Assembly (NCBI RefSeq): GCF_003851545.1
Contig: NZ_BHVX01000009.1
Span: forward strand, 62,001-126,000
Length of the DNA: 64,000 nucleotides
From: Ralstonia sp. SET104
Lineage (GTDB): Bacteria; Pseudomonadota; Gammaproteobacteria; Burkholderiales; Burkholderiaceae
Direction: 5' to 3'
The notes beneath the pieces are model-generated. The model was given only the letters and a program-made list of their open reading frames with translations, made no database searches and was not told the DNA's origin. Position 1 is the stretch's first letter. Every line of letters begins with the position of its first letter. Positions 24,979-35,391 of this stretch are shown piece after piece. A program made the position numbers and the translations under genes.

Positions 24979-26805
24979 TTATGCAGTCGTCGCGGCCGTT
25001 GGCGCAGCCACCTTGGCCTCGGCGGCACGCAGGCGGATGTGCAGTTCGCGCAGTTGCTTCTCGTCGACCGGGCTCGGAGCCTGCGTGAGCAGATCCTGCG
25101 CACGTTGCGTCTTCGGGAAGGCGATCACGTCGCGGATCGAATCCGCACCGGCCATCATCGTGACGACGCGGTCCAGACCGAACGCGATACCGCCATGCGG
25201 AGGCGCACCATACTGCAGTGCGTCCAGCAGGAAGCCGAACTTGGCACGCGCTTCTTCATCGCCGATCTTCAAGGCGCGGAACACCTTGCTCTGCACTTCT
25301 TCGCGGTAGATCCGCACCGAGCCGCCACCGATTTCCCAGCCGTTGAGCACCATGTCGTAGGCCTTGGCGATGCACTTGCCTGGGTCGGTTTCGAGGTATT
25401 CCAGATGCTCGTCCTTCGGGCTCGTGAACGGGTGGTGCATGGCCACCCAGCGCGCGTCTTCCTCGTCGTACTCGAACATCGGGAAGTCGATCACCCACAG
25501 CGGCTTCCAGGCGTCTTCGAACAGGCCGGTGCTCTTGGCGAAGTCCGAATGGCCGACCTTCAAGCGCAGTGCGCCCATGGCGTCGTTCACAACCTTGGCG
25601 CGGTCAGCACCAAAGAACAGGATGTCGCCGTCTTGCGCGCCGCTGCGCTTGAGGATCTCGGCGATGGCCGCGTCGTGCAGGTTCTTCACGATCGGCGATT
25701 GCAGACCGTCGCGGCCCTTAGCCACTTCGTTGACCTTGATCCAGGCCAGGCCCTTGGCGCCGTAGATCTCGACAAACTTGCCATAAGCATCGATATCGCC
25801 ACGCGACAGGGCAGCACCGCCCGGCACGCGCAGGGCCACCACGCGGCCACCTTCTGCATTGGCTGCGGCTGAGAACACCTTGAAGTCGACATCCTTCATA
25901 GCGTCGGTCAGCTCGGTGAATTCCAGCTTGACGCGCAGGTCCGGCTTATCCGAGCCGAAGCGCGCCATCGCCTCGCGGAACTCCATCACCGGGAACTTGG
26001 TATCCAGTTCAACCGACATGGTGTTTTTGAACACCGTGCGGATCATCTCTTCAAACAGATCACGGATTTCCTGCTCGGTCAGGAACGACGTTTCGCAGTC
26101 GATCTGGGTGAACTCGGGCTGGCGGTCAGCACGCAGGTCTTCGTCGCGGAAGCACTTGGTGATCTGGTAGTAGCGGTCGAAGCCCGACACCATCAGCATC
26201 TGCTTGAAGAGCTGCGGCGATTGCGGCAGCGCGAAAAACTGGCCGGCGTTCACGCGCGAGGGCACCAGGTAATCGCGCGCGCCTTCCGGCGTGCTCTTGG
26301 TCAGCATCGGCGTTTCGATGTCGATGAAGCCCTTGTCATCCAGATACTTGCGCACTTCCATCGCCACCTTGTAGCGCAGGCGCAGGTTGTATTGCATCTG
26401 CGGGCGGCGCAGGTCCAGCACGCGGTGCGTCAGGCGCGTGGTTTCCGACAGGTTGTCGTCGTCCAGCTGGAACGGCGGCGTAACGGAGGCGTTGAGCACA
26501 GTCAGCTCATGGCACAGTACTTCGACCTTGCCGCTGATGAGGTTGGCGTTGGTGGTGCCTTCCGGGCGAGCGCGCACGATGCCCTTCACCTGCAGACAGA
26601 ACTCGTTACGCACGCCTTCTGCCACCTTGAACATCTCGGGGCGGTCCGGGTCGCACACGACCTGCACCAGGCCTTCACGGTCGCGCAGGTCGATGAAGAT
26701 CACGCCGCCGTGGTCGCGACGGCGATGCGCCCAGCCTGACAGCGTGACGCTCTGGCCGAGCAGTTGTTCGGTGACCTGACCGCAGTATTGAGTACGCATT
26801 TGCAT
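24979..26805 (-). CDS. aspS: Aspartate-tRNA ligase
   Basis: This 608-residue class II synthetase has the N-terminal anticodon-binding OB fold ([20 protein letters not shown]), motif 2 ([19 protein letters not shown]), the bacterial GAD insertion in the middle and motif 3 ([15 protein letters not shown]). Betaproteobacterial AspRS is usually non-discriminating when the genome lacks AsnRS; that cannot be judged here. The start at [10 protein letters not shown] matches the family; an extension of over 90 residues upstream is not coding-like. A weak GGAAAA precedes the ATG. Confidence 0.96.
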   Translation of the reverse strand: MQMRTQYCGQVTEQLLGQSVTLSGWAHRRRDHGGVIFIDLRDREGLVQVVCDPDRPEMFKVAEGVRNEFCLQVKGIVRARPEGTTNANLISGKVEVLCHELTVLNASVTPPFQLDDDNLSETTRLTHRVLDLRRPQMQYNLRLRYKVAMEVRKYLDDKGFIDIETPMLTKSTPEGARDYLVPSRVNAGQFFALPQSPQLFKQMLMVSGFDRYYQITKCFRDEDLRADRQPEFTQIDCETSFLTEQEIRDLFEEMIRTVFKNTMSVELDTKFPVMEFREAMARFGSDKPDLRVKLEFTELTDAMKDVDFKVFSAAANAEGGRVVALRVPGGAALSRGDIDAYGKFVEIYGAKGLAWIKVNEVAKGRDGLQSPIVKNLHDAAIAEILKRSGAQDGDILFFGADRAKVVNDAMGALRLKVGHSDFAKSTGLFEDAWKPLWVIDFPMFEYDEEDARWVAMHHPFTSPKDEHLEYLETDPGKCIAKAYDMVLNGWEIGGGSVRIYREEVQSKVFRALKIGDEEARAKFGFLLDALQYGAPPHGGIAFGLDRVVTMMAGADSIRDVIAFPKTQRAQDLLTQAPSPVDEKQLRELHIRLRAAEAKVAAPTAATTA

Positions 26806-26905
26806 GTTGTGGTTTTCCGCGAAGCGCGCCGCCAATGAAGCGTCGCGCATGAAAGTTGATCGGGAGAGAGGCCAGCGTCGATTCGACTTCGTTCGTCTCG
26901 CCGGC

Positions 26906-27643
26906 TCAGGGTGCCGCGATGGCGCCGCCCTCTGCAGGCAGCGCGGTCGGATTCGAAGGGTCGCGCGGCCCTTGAGCCGGCGACCGGTCCTCCGTCTGTG
27001 GCGATGCATCGGGCGGGTCCATGCGGCGCGGCAACGCTTCGGGCGCCACCACCCCCATCGATACGATGTACTTGAGCGCCGCATCCACCGACATGTCCAG
27101 CTCGATCGTGTCGGCCTTGGGCATCATCAGGAAGAAGCCCGAGGTCGGGTTGGGCGTGGTAGGCACATATACGCTGACGTACTCGCCCTGCAGGTGGTTC
27201 TCGACGTCACCGCCGGGGCGGCCGGTCAGGAAGGCGATCGTCCACGAGCCCTCGCGCGGGTATTGCACCAGCAGTGCCTTGCGGAACGCATTGCCGTTGG
27301 ACGACAGCAGCGTGTCCGACACCTGCTTGACGCTCGAATAAATCGGGCCGACCACGGGAATGCGACCCACCAGCGCTTCCCACCACGTCACCAGCTTCTG
27401 GCCAATGAAATTGTGCGCCAGAACCCCCACAATCAGGATGAACGCCAGCGTGAGGATCGCGCCCACGCCGGGGATTCGCCTGCCGAACAGTTGATCCGGC
27501 TGCCACGCCGATGGCAGCAGCGCCAGGCTCTGGTCCATCGTGCCGATGATGAGCGACAGCACCCACAGCGTGATCGCAAGCGGGACAAGCACCAGAAGAC
27601 CGGTCAGGAACCATGTCTTGAGTGCGCTGGTTTTCTGTTTCAT
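26906..27643 (-). CDS. DUF502 family membrane protein
   Basis: This 245-residue inner-membrane protein has two N-terminal transmembrane helices (about residues 9-35 and 60-82) with the family block [30 protein letters not shown] soluble domain ([15 protein letters not shown]) and a disordered Pro-rich tail follow. DUF502 proteins are common next to aspS in betaproteobacteria; their function is unknown. It sits between fmdB and aspS on the same strand, probably one transcript. Confidence 0.85.
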   Translation of the reverse strand: MKQKTSALKTWFLTGLLVLVPLAITLWVLSLIIGTMDQSLALLPSAWQPDQLFGRRIPGVGAILTLAFILIVGVLAHNFIGQKLVTWWEALVGRIPVVGPIYSSVKQVSDTLLSSNGNAFRKALLVQYPREGSWTIAFLTGRPGGDVENHLQGEYVSVYVPTTPNPTSGFFLMMPKADTIELDMSVDAALKYIVSMGVVAPEALPRRMDPPDASPQTEDRSPAQGPRDPSNPTALPAEGGAIAAP

Positions 27644-27674
27644 GGGGCGATGGACCAAAAGGTGAGCGATGCGG

Positions 27675-28028
27675 TCAGTGGCAGGCGCACGACGTGCCGC
27701 AACCACCGGATGCAGCCGGCGTGCCGGCGGTGGACGACGTACTGTCCGACGACGCGGCCGGTGCGGCAGCAGCGGCCGGAGCAGCCGTATCCGTCTTGGC
27801 CGCCGTACCCGTACCGGCGCCAGCAGCAGCCGATGCGCCGCCCGAGCCACCGCGGAAGTCCGTCACGTACCAGCCCGAACCCTTGAGCTGGAAACCGGCA
27901 GCGGTGAGCTGCTTCTTGAACGCCGGCGCGCCGCACGCGGGGCAATCCGTCAGCGGAGCGTCGCTCATCTTCTGCAGCACATCTTTGGCGTGGCCGCAGG
28001 CGTCGCATCGATAAGCATAGATCGGCAT
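27675..28028 (-). CDS. FmdB-type zinc-ribbon regulatory protein
   Basis: This 117-residue protein opens MPIYAYRCDACGHAKDVLQK and has a second pair of cysteines in DCPACGAP, making a CxxC...CxxC zinc ribbon. The family is defined by FmdB of methylotrophs. A low-complexity Ala/Thr/Ser tail ends in GGCGTSCACH, whose extra Cys and His could bind metal. GAGGAC precedes the ATG. It is the first gene of the DUF502-aspS group. Confidence 0.88.
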   Translation of the reverse strand: MPIYAYRCDACGHAKDVLQKMSDAPLTDCPACGAPAFKKQLTAAGFQLKGSGWYVTDFRGGSGGASAAAGAGTGTAAKTDTAAPAAAAAPAASSDSTSSTAGTPAASGGCGTSCACH

Positions 28029-28273
28029 GGTGTCCTCACCCTGGAACAAACAAATGACAAGAAAGCAATAGGATTGCCCGCGCAGGCCGCGAACACGATG
28101 CAGTCAATGCGGGCGGGCTCGCGAAAGATCGGGGCAACTGCGCGCGATACAAGTGCTGGCGCGCAAAGCCTTGAATTATAAACCCTTTTGAGGGAATTCC
28201 CGACCGCAGATTCGGAGCGGGCAGTGGCAGTGCGCGACAAAGTGGCACGCCGCGCACGCCTGCGGCAGCACGA

Positions 28274-29713
28274 TCAGGCTTGCGTAGCCGCCTTGGTGGT
28301 CGGCGCGCGGTTCTCGATCCATTGAGGGCCGAGCGAGCCGATAATCATCGCCCCGAAGCTGGCCAGCAGGCCCACCAATTGGGGCGGAAGCATCGCATCC
28401 GGCAGAGACACTTCGCACCAGATCCACGCTGCCAGGCCCAGGATGATGGCCAAGAGGCCACCCTGCTTGGTCGCACGCTTCCAGAACAGGCCGAAGGCCA
28501 GCGGCACAAACGCGGCCACCAGTGTGACCTTGTAGGCGCTTTCAACCATGTGAAAAATCGACAGGTGCGAGTTCAGCGCAAACAGCGTTACCAGCATCGT
28601 GAAGATCAGCACCACCGCCTGCATCACACGGAGGAAGCGCCTGTCATCCATGTTCGGCAGCAGCGGCCGCAACACGTTTTCGGCAAATGTCACGGACGGC
28701 GCCAGCAGCGTCGCGCTCGCGCAGCTCTTGATGGCCGAGAGCAGCGCGCCGAAGAACATCACCTGCGCAAAGATCGGCGCATGCTGCAGCACCAGATTGG
28801 GCAGGATCATCTGCGAGTCAGTCTCGATGTACTTGGCGACCATTGCCGGGTCGATCAGCGTAGCGGAATACGCGAGGAACATCGGCACGAACGCAAACAT
28901 GAAGTACAGCACACCGCCCAGCACCGAGGCTGTGCCCGCGATGCGCTCGGTGCGCGACGAGGTCACACGCTGGAACACGTCCTGCTGTGGAATCGAGCCG
29001 AGCATCATGGTGATCCACGCCGTCACAAAACCGATCACCTCGATCGGGTTGAACGCCGGCCAGAACGAGAACTTGCCCGACGCCGCCGCGTGCGCCACCA
29101 CCGTGCCCACGCCGCCGGCCTGGCCCGACACTTCCCAGCCGATATACAGCATGCCGATCACGATGATGATCATCTGGATGAAGTCGGTCACCGCCACCGA
29201 CCACATGCCGCCGAACAGCGTGTAGACCAGCACGCTGCCTGCACCGATCATCATCCCGAGATCCTGCGAAACCGCACCGTCAGACACGGTATAGAACACC
29301 AGGCCCAACGCCTTGATCTGTGCCGCCACCCAGCCCAGGTAGGACACGACGATGCACAGGGTGGTCAACGTTTCGGCCGTGCGGCCAAAGCGGTTGCGGT
29401 AGAAGTCACCAATGGTGAGCAGGTTCATCCGGTACAGCGGCTTGGCAAAAAACAGCCCCACCAGGATCAGGCACAGCGACGAACCGAACGGATCTGCCAC
29501 CACGCCATGCAGGCCGTCCTTGAGAAATTCTGCGGGAATCCCGAGCACCGCCTCGGAGCCGAACCAGGTGGCAAACACCGTGGCGGTCACGACATAGAAC
29601 GGCAGGCTGCGGCCAGCCACCGCGAAATCGGCGGTATTGCGCACGCGCAGTGCAGCCCACAGGCCGATCCCGACCGAAATCACCCAGTAAATAATGACGA
29701 ACCAGATCAGCAT
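28274..29713 (-). CDS. Sodium:solute symporter family transporter
   Basis: This 479-residue inner-membrane protein has about 13 hydrophobic helices and an SSS-family layout: FAVAGRSLPFYVVTATVFATWFGSE near the N-terminus, then IGDFYRNRFGRTAETL. The conserved ITMMLGSIPQQDVFQRVTSSR lies in the middle. It imports a solute with Na+. The substrate is not evident; sequence style is closest to the PutP/PanF group. The start MLIWFVIIYWVI opens directly in the first helix. Confidence 0.88.
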   Translation of the reverse strand: MLIWFVIIYWVISVGIGLWAALRVRNTADFAVAGRSLPFYVVTATVFATWFGSEAVLGIPAEFLKDGLHGVVADPFGSSLCLILVGLFFAKPLYRMNLLTIGDFYRNRFGRTAETLTTLCIVVSYLGWVAAQIKALGLVFYTVSDGAVSQDLGMMIGAGSVLVYTLFGGMWSVAVTDFIQMIIIVIGMLYIGWEVSGQAGGVGTVVAHAAASGKFSFWPAFNPIEVIGFVTAWITMMLGSIPQQDVFQRVTSSRTERIAGTASVLGGVLYFMFAFVPMFLAYSATLIDPAMVAKYIETDSQMILPNLVLQHAPIFAQVMFFGALLSAIKSCASATLLAPSVTFAENVLRPLLPNMDDRRFLRVMQAVVLIFTMLVTLFALNSHLSIFHMVESAYKVTLVAAFVPLAFGLFWKRATKQGGLLAIILGLAAWIWCEVSLPDAMLPPQLVGLLASFGAMIIGSLGPQWIENRAPTTKAATQA

Positions 29714-29902
29714 GGCAGCGCGGAAAGAAGCTGGAAAACCCCATGGCAGCCCGGTTTGGAGCCCTGGGGCGCCGGGCAAAGTGGCGGGATTATAGCGACG
29801 GGACTGGGCGCCGGGGCATCGGTGCGACCACGAATGCCGCGCTGCCTGCCCCATTTTTGGGCGGCGGCCCGCAACGGGCGTCCGCAGGCTTTTTGTTGAC
29901 CA

Positions 29903-29934
29903 CGGCCAATGTTGCTTCGCACCAACACTGGCCG
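29903..29934 (-). other. Stem-loop just beyond the TPMT-like stop codon
   Basis: Arms 29903-29914 and 29923-29934 pair over 11 of 12 positions around an eight-base loop. No T-run follows on the minus strand, so this is only a weak terminator candidate. Confidence 0.4.
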
Positions 29935-29944
29935 CTAAGGCATA

Positions 29945-30574
29945 TCAATCGGCGCGGCGACGCCAGACTTGCCAGCGCTCGCGGCCGGCAAACACCGGAA
30001 TCGAATCCGCCTCGGCGATGGGTGTATCGCTGATGCGCTCGAATGCGGGTGACAGCAGCGCGTCCAGTTCGGGCTGCGTGGTCTCGAACGGCGGCCCCTT
30101 GGTGACTGCCTCGCGGCCCTCGATCACTGCAAAGAAGCCGGCCAGCAACCCACCCGGTGGCAGCAACTTCGCCACCTGCGCTGCGTAGTCGGGCCACAGG
30201 CGACGCGGCATCGCGCACAGGAAAGCGCGTTCGTAAATCCATTGCACCGGGCGGCGCGGCACAAAGCGGAAGAAATCGGCCAACTCCACCACCTCAGCAT
30301 GCGGACCCAGCAAAGCCTTGGCCGATGCCACAGCGCTTGGTGCAAAGTCGATGGCGGTAACCGGCCAGGCACGGTCGGCCAGCCATCCGGCCTCATAGGC
30401 GTTGCCGCAACCGGGAATCAGCGTGGAAAGTGGCGTTGGTTGCGCTTGGCAGAACTGCCGGAACGCGGCGGGCACGCCGGCTGCATCCCAGGGGGTGTGC
30501 TCGCGGCTGAAGCGCTCGTCCCAGAAAGCGGGGTCAGCGGCGTCACGGGATTGAAAGACGGGCGATTCGGCCAT
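29945..30574 (-). CDS. Thiopurine S-methyltransferase-like SAM-dependent methyltransferase
   Basis: The 209-residue protein has the TPMT family layout: FWDERFSREHTPWD near the N-terminus, then motif I LIPGCGNAYEAGWLA and TAIDFAPSAV. The block IYERAFLCAMPRRLWPDYAAQ follows. Bacterial members methylate small thiol or selenium compounds; the natural substrate here is unknown. It lies 25 bases downstream of ubiB on the same strand and may be co-transcribed with it. Confidence 0.87.
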   Translation of the reverse strand: MAESPVFQSRDAADPAFWDERFSREHTPWDAAGVPAAFRQFCQAQPTPLSTLIPGCGNAYEAGWLADRAWPVTAIDFAPSAVASAKALLGPHAEVVELADFFRFVPRRPVQWIYERAFLCAMPRRLWPDYAAQVAKLLPPGGLLAGFFAVIEGREAVTKGPPFETTQPELDALLSPAFERISDTPIAEADSIPVFAGRERWQVWRRRAD

Positions 30575-30599
30575 GGCGGTTCAGGAGTGGTTCTGAGGA

Positions 30600-32177
30600 T
30601 CAGTAGCGGGCCATCCAGGCCAGCACATGCGTGGCGACAATGCCGACCGCAAATCCGCCAACAAACAGCAGCGCGGCCGACAAAAGCCGGTTCGTGCGCT
30701 TTTGCTCGGCCAGCAGCGCCGTGAGCGCGGCGGTCTGCGCGTTGCCATCTTCGCGGGAATGGCGATCCAAAATCTGATGCACCAGGCGCGGAAGGTCTGG
30801 CAGCTTGTTGGCCCACTGCGGCGCCTCCACCTTCAGGCGCTCGACAAAACCGCGCCAACCGATCTGCTCATGCATCCAACGTTCGAGAAAAGGCTTGGCG
30901 GTTTTCCACAGATCGAGGTCAGGATCGAGCTGGCGGCCCAGGCCTTCCACGTTGAGCAGCGTCTTCTGCAGCAGCACGAGTTGCGGCTGCACTTCAACGT
31001 TGAAGCGGCGCGAGGTCTGGAACAGGCGCATCAGCACAAGGCCCAGCGATATCTCGCCCAGCGGCCGGTCGAAATACGGCTCGCAGCACGCACGGATGGC
31101 GCCCTCCAGTTCTTCCACACGCGTCTCTTCCGGCGCCCAGCCGGATTCGATATGGAGCACCGCCACACGATGGTAGTCGCGCTGGAAAAACGCCAGGAAG
31201 TTCTGCGCAAGGTAGTTCTTGTCGAACTCCGACAGCGCCCCAACGATGCCGAAATCCAACGCGATATAGCGGCCCAGCGTCTCGGGTGCCACGCTCACGA
31301 GGATGTTGCCGGGGTGCATGTCGGCGTGGAAGAAGCCGTCGCGGAAAACCTGCGTAAAGAAGATCTCCACACCGTCGCGCGCGAGCTTGTGCATGTCAAC
31401 GCCGGCGGCGCGGAGCTCTTCCGTGTGCGAGATACGCATGCCGTGCATGCGCTCCATCACGAACACTTCCGATGTGCACCAGTCCCAGAACACCTCGGGC
31501 ACCAGCAGCAGACCGGACTTGGCGAAATTGCGGCGCAACTGGCTGGCGTTGGCCGCCTCGCGCATCAGATCAAGCTCGTCGTGCAGATACTTATCGAACT
31601 CGGCGACCACCTCGCGCGGCTTCAGGCGCCGGGCGTCGGCCCAAAGTTTTTCCATCCACTTGGCGAGGTCGCGCATCAATGCAAGGTCGCTGTCGATCAC
31701 GGGCAGCATGCCCGGGCGCAACACCTTCACCGCTACCTCGCGGCCGTCGTCCGGGCCGCCTCGCAGCGTGGCGAAATGCACCTGCGCAATCGACGCGCTC
31801 GCCACCGGGTGATGGTCAAAGCGATGGAACAGCGCCGACAGCGGCTTGCCAAGCGATTTCTCCACGATGGCCGCCGCCACCTTCGGGTCAAACGGCGGCA
31901 CGCGATCCTGCAGCTTGGCCAGTTCATCGGCCACATCGGGCGGCAGCAGGTCGCGCCGTGTTGACAGCACCTGCCCAAACTTCACGAAGATGGGACCGAG
32001 CTGCTCCAGCGCCAAGCGCAGGCGCTCTCCGCGCGGGCGCTTGGGCTTGCGGCCCAGCGTCAGCAGCCAGACCAGCACGCGAATGCGCCGGCTCTTGAAG
32101 CCGGACAACGCGAGCTGATCCAGCCCGTAGTACAGAATGACGAAAATGATCTTGCCCAGCCGGAAGAAGCGCGTCAT
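30600..32177 (-). CDS. ubiB: UbiB family atypical kinase for ubiquinone biosynthesis
   Basis: At 525 residues it matches UbiB in length. The KxGQ motif of the family is present ([13 protein letters not shown]), as are the Ala-rich loop [23 protein letters not shown], and the catalytic-loop region [12 protein letters not shown] with [10 protein letters not shown]. Two C-terminal transmembrane helices end the protein. UbiB supports hydroxylation steps of ubiquinone synthesis through an ATPase/kinase activity. Its start overlaps ubiJ by four bases. Confidence 0.94.
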   Translation of the reverse strand: MTRFFRLGKIIFVILYYGLDQLALSGFKSRRIRVLVWLLTLGRKPKRPRGERLRLALEQLGPIFVKFGQVLSTRRDLLPPDVADELAKLQDRVPPFDPKVAAAIVEKSLGKPLSALFHRFDHHPVASASIAQVHFATLRGGPDDGREVAVKVLRPGMLPVIDSDLALMRDLAKWMEKLWADARRLKPREVVAEFDKYLHDELDLMREAANASQLRRNFAKSGLLLVPEVFWDWCTSEVFVMERMHGMRISHTEELRAAGVDMHKLARDGVEIFFTQVFRDGFFHADMHPGNILVSVAPETLGRYIALDFGIVGALSEFDKNYLAQNFLAFFQRDYHRVAVLHIESGWAPEETRVEELEGAIRACCEPYFDRPLGEISLGLVLMRLFQTSRRFNVEVQPQLVLLQKTLLNVEGLGRQLDPDLDLWKTAKPFLERWMHEQIGWRGFVERLKVEAPQWANKLPDLPRLVHQILDRHSREDGNAQTAALTALLAEQKRTNRLLSAALLFVGGFAVGIVATHVLAWMARY

Positions 32178-32830
32178 GCCGATTCACCTCGACGTGCGGT
32201 CCGGGCAGCCGGGCGTTCGAGCTTTTCAAGCCGCTCCAGGCGCTTGACCAAGCGCGCTTCGGTATCGCGCAGCGCAGCCACATCGGCGGCGAACTGGGTA
32301 AGGCGCGCGTGGCGCACGAGCGTCGGTTGCTCATCGGTCAGGTACGACGCCACCGACTCCGCCAGCGAACGGCCAACGCGCGTGGCTTCGATGCGGGCAG
32401 CCTGCGCGCCGCTCACCATGCGCTGCGCAATCACGTCGCCAAACACGCGCGAGAGGTCCTCCGCCGCATCCCAGCGCAGGTTGCGTAGCAGCGTCGATAG
32501 AATGTTGGCAAATTCGGCCTCACCTTCAATGCGCACGTGCTTGAGCACGGCAGCCTGCCCACCCGTGGCGTAATCGCTGGCAGCCGCTGCAAGCGGCACC
32601 ACCACGGTCACGGCCGGGGCAATGTCAGGCTCGGGAGCCGTCACCAGGCCAGTGGCGTCCACCTGCAACGTCATCGACATGGGCGCCAGATCAAAGCGCG
32701 CCACGCGGCCCGCGAACGGCCGCAGTGTCTCCTGCGCCCAGGGCTCCTGGCGCAGCAGATGGTTGAGCGCGAGCAGCAGCGGCTGCATCAGCACAAGCGG
32801 AAACGGAGACGAAGTGGCTGTCGAAGACAT
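32174..32830 (-). CDS. ubiJ: UbiJ-type SCP2 domain lipid-binding accessory factor
   Basis: This 218-residue protein has an SCP2-like N-terminal domain ([25 protein letters not shown]) and a C-terminal helical segment ending [15 protein letters not shown]. coli UbiJ has the same build, binds lipid ubiquinone precursors and scaffolds the Ubi enzyme complex. The four-base overlap with ubiB and the nearby ubiE support the assignment. The start [10 protein letters not shown] was chosen because the longer frame crosses non-coding-like sequence. Confidence 0.88.
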   Translation of the reverse strand: MSSTATSSPFPLVLMQPLLLALNHLLRQEPWAQETLRPFAGRVARFDLAPMSMTLQVDATGLVTAPEPDIAPAVTVVVPLAAAASDYATGGQAAVLKHVRIEGEAEFANILSTLLRNLRWDAAEDLSRVFGDVIAQRMVSGAQAARIEATRVGRSLAESVASYLTDEQPTLVRHARLTQFAADVAALRDTEARLVKRLERLEKLERPAARTARRGESA

Positions 32831-32891
32831 GCGGTGATGGTGCGCAAAAACAGCAAGAAAGCAGCAAAAAAGCGGGCTAGCGACGAACAAC

Positions 32892-32922
32892 AAAAAGGGC
32901 CCGAACCAGACGGTCGGGCCCT
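32892..32922 (-). terminator. Terminator after the Tim44-like gene
   Basis: A perfect 9-bp stem (32896-32904 with 32914-32922, nine-base loop) is followed by T5 on the minus strand. It separates the Tim44-like gene from ubiJ-ubiB. Confidence 0.85.
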
Positions 32923-32977
32923 ATTTTACGGGGAATGTTGAAACGGCCGTTTTGCGGCGCTTCAAGTTGTTACAGCA

Positions 32978-34027
32978 TCACTGCAACTGCTGAATACCCG
33001 CCAACACCCAGCCACCCGCCCCCTGCGTCGGCTTGGTCAGGTTCCACACCTCGGCAAACGGCTGTGCCGGTGCGTTGGCTTCTTCACGGATCATGCCCGA
33101 GAAGCGCACGCTGGCCAGGTACTCGGCAGCCTGCGTTTCAATGCCCAGCATTTCGGCTTCGACCGAGACCACGTCGGTCTTGTTAGGCGAAGTGCCGCGA
33201 TCGGCAAGGTCCATCTTGATCTCGGCGAACATCTCGGGCGTGGTGAACTCGCGGATGTCATTCAAGTTGCCCGCATCCCACGCGGCCTGCAGGCGGATGA
33301 AGTAGACCTTCGCATTGCGCAGGAAGGCTTGCGTATCGAAATCCGCCGGCACACCCCACGGCTGCTGCGGTGCGGCTGCGGCGGGTTGTGCGTTGACGGC
33401 CTGCGCGCTCGCCGCAGCCGGACCGCCCAGGTTCCACGACTGCGCAGCAGTTGCCGCGCCAGCGCCCAGACCTGACGTATTGCCGGTGTTGAGCGACGCA
33501 GCGGCCGGTGCGGAAGCCTGCGGGGCCGGTGTGGCGGGCTGCGGCACATACGGCTCACGGTCACCACCCAGCGACGGGCCACCCGTGGCGTAGGCAGGAC
33601 CTTGCGGACGGCTGCCGCGCACCTTGCGGATGATCCACATCACCACGAAGGCGACAAGCGCGATCAGGATCAGGTTAGACAGCAACGAGGCCAAGCCCGC
33701 GCCCAGACCGAATTTCGACAGCAGATAACCAATGCCCAGGCCGGCTGCCAAGCCGCCCAGCATGCCACCCCAGTTACGCCCAGGCTTTGCAGCCGGTGCC
33801 GCCGCACCCGGCGCTGCCGGCGACGGTTGTGCAGTCGGTGCGGCCGGCTGTGTTGGCGACGGCGTTGTGGCCGGCGGCGTCTGTTGTCGTTGCGTCACGG
33901 TGGACGACTGCTTGCCGACGCTGCGGCTGCCACCCATGCGCTTGGCGTTGGCATCAACCGCCGCGCCCAGTGCGAGCGTCGCGACCAGCGCGCCCACCAT
34001 CAATTTTCCACCCCAATGCAAACTCAT
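32978..34027 (-). CDS. Tim44-like domain membrane protein
   Basis: This 349-residue protein has an N-terminal signal-like helix (residues 8-28), a Pro/Ala/Thr-rich linker, a Gly-rich double transmembrane region (GMLGGLAAGLGIGYLLSKFG and LILIALVAFVVMWIIRKVRG) and a C-terminal Tim44-like domain (FLRNAKVYFIRLQAAWDAGNL, TTPEMFAEIKMDL). The same arrangement is widespread in betaproteobacteria between ubiE and ubiJ. Function is unknown; an envelope role is inferred. GGAGAG precedes the ATG. Confidence 0.88.
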   Translation of the reverse strand: MSLHWGGKLMVGALVATLALGAAVDANAKRMGGSRSVGKQSSTVTQRQQTPPATTPSPTQPAAPTAQPSPAAPGAAAPAAKPGRNWGGMLGGLAAGLGIGYLLSKFGLGAGLASLLSNLILIALVAFVVMWIIRKVRGSRPQGPAYATGGPSLGGDREPYVPQPATPAPQASAPAAASLNTGNTSGLGAGAATAAQSWNLGGPAAASAQAVNAQPAAAAPQQPWGVPADFDTQAFLRNAKVYFIRLQAAWDAGNLNDIREFTTPEMFAEIKMDLADRGTSPNKTDVVSVEAEMLGIETQAAEYLASVRFSGMIREEANAPAQPFAEVWNLTKPTQGAGGWVLAGIQQLQ

Positions 34028-34154
34028 CGCTGTCTTCTCTCCAATGGCAGTGACGCCATTAGATGGAGACGTCAATGCCGAAATTCAATGTGAAGGATCG
34101 TGGCATATCGCCACAGCGCGCTACATCGCCCATCCGGTGGAACGTCGGAAACAC

Positions 34155-34886
34155 TTAGAGACGACGGCCCACGTGCAGTGCCACGACACCCGCTGTCAGG
34201 TTGAAGTATTCGACCGAGTCCAATCCGGCCTGTTCCATCATCTGCTTGAGCGTTTCCTGATCCGGGTGCATGCGGATGGACTCGGCCAGATAGCGGTAGC
34301 TCTCGGGGTCGCCCGCCACTTTGCTGCCCAACCACGGCAACACCTTGAACGAGTACACGTCGTAGGCCTTCTCCAGCGGCTGCCACACCTTGGAGAACTC
34401 CAGCACCATCACCTTGCCGCCCGGTTTCACTACGCGACGCATTTCAGCGAGCGCGCGATCCTTGTGCGTCATGTTGCGCAAGCCGAATGCCACTGTCACC
34501 ACGTCGAAGTAAGCATTCGGAAAGGGAATGTGCTCGGCATCGCACAAGGCGGTGGGGGTCAGCACGCCAGCATCGAGCAGGCGGTCGCGGCCGACGCGCA
34601 GCATCGACTCGTTGATGTCGGTTAGCCAAACCTCCCCGGTGGGGCCGGCCTGGCGCGCAAAGGCCTTCGCCAGATCGCCCGTGCCGCCAGCAATATCGAG
34701 CACCTTGTAGCCTGGGCGCACCGCGGCCTGGGCAATGGTGAACATCTTCCATATGCGGTGCAGACCACCGGACATCAGGTCGTTCATCACGTCGTACTTG
34801 CTGGCGACGGAATGAAACACGCCAGCAACCTTGCCGGCCTTCTCCTGCTCGTCGACCTGCTGGAATCCGAAGTGGGTTTGGCTCAT
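34155..34886 (-). CDS. ubiE: Demethylmenaquinone / 2-methoxy-6-polyprenyl-1,4-benzoquinol methyltransferase
   Basis: This 243-residue SAM methyltransferase has UbiE signatures: [19 protein letters not shown] and motif [15 protein letters not shown] in the first half. The second signature [24 protein letters not shown] and the C-terminal [11 protein letters not shown]-like [16 protein letters not shown] follow. It methylates the quinone ring in ubiquinone synthesis. The start [13 protein letters not shown] matches the family although no strong ribosome-binding site is seen. Neighbours ubiJ and ubiB belong to the same pathway. Confidence 0.95.
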   Translation of the reverse strand: MSQTHFGFQQVDEQEKAGKVAGVFHSVASKYDVMNDLMSGGLHRIWKMFTIAQAAVRPGYKVLDIAGGTGDLAKAFARQAGPTGEVWLTDINESMLRVGRDRLLDAGVLTPTALCDAEHIPFPNAYFDVVTVAFGLRNMTHKDRALAEMRRVVKPGGKVMVLEFSKVWQPLEKAYDVYSFKVLPWLGSKVAGDPESYRYLAESIRMHPDQETLKQMMEQAGLDSVEYFNLTAGVVALHVGRRL

Positions 34887-34938
34887 GACAGAAAGGAATG
34901 CGGATGCAGCGCGTGGGCGCCGCAAAGTGAATTGGAAA

Positions 34939-35355
34939 TCAGTGGCTGTGGCCGCAGGCGTGGCCAGCGTTGGCTGCCATCGGTGCGTCACGGTCAACGC
35001 CGGCGGCGGTCAGGCGATCAAGATAGGCTTGCCACAGCGTGTCGTGCTCAACACCCAAGCGGTACAGGTACGCCCAATCGAAGATGCCGGAATCATGGCC
35101 ATCGGAGAACAGCGGGCGGATCGCATAGTTGCCCACCGGTTCTACGCCGACGATGCCTACCTCGCGCTTGCCGGTCTGCAGCACTTCCTGCCCTGGCCCG
35201 TGCCCCTGCACTTCCGCTGACGGCGACAGCACGCGCAAATATTCGAACGGCAGGCTGAACTGCTTGCCATCAGCAAAGGCGATCTCGAGCACGCGCGATT
35301 GCGTGTGCACGGTAATGCCGGTCGGGTGCGGAGTGTCGGCGGAAAGTCCGGCCAT
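34939..35355 (-). CDS. DUF971 (gamma-butyrobetaine hydroxylase N-terminal-like) protein
   Basis: This 138-residue protein consists of a single DUF971 domain: [17 protein letters not shown], then [38 protein letters not shown] and [14 protein letters not shown] His-rich C-terminus (HACGHSH) could bind metal. Stand-alone DUF971 proteins are linked in other genomes with iron-sulfur or ubiquinone genes. It precedes ubiE by 52 bases on the same strand. Confidence 0.88.
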   Translation of the reverse strand: MAGLSADTPHPTGITVHTQSRVLEIAFADGKQFSLPFEYLRVLSPSAEVQGHGPGQEVLQTGKREVGIVGVEPVGNYAIRPLFSDGHDSGIFDWAYLYRLGVEHDTLWQAYLDRLTAAGVDRDAPMAANAGHACGHSH

Positions 35356-35391
35356 GAAAAGCGTCTCGTTGAGTCTTTGAAAAACTGCGTT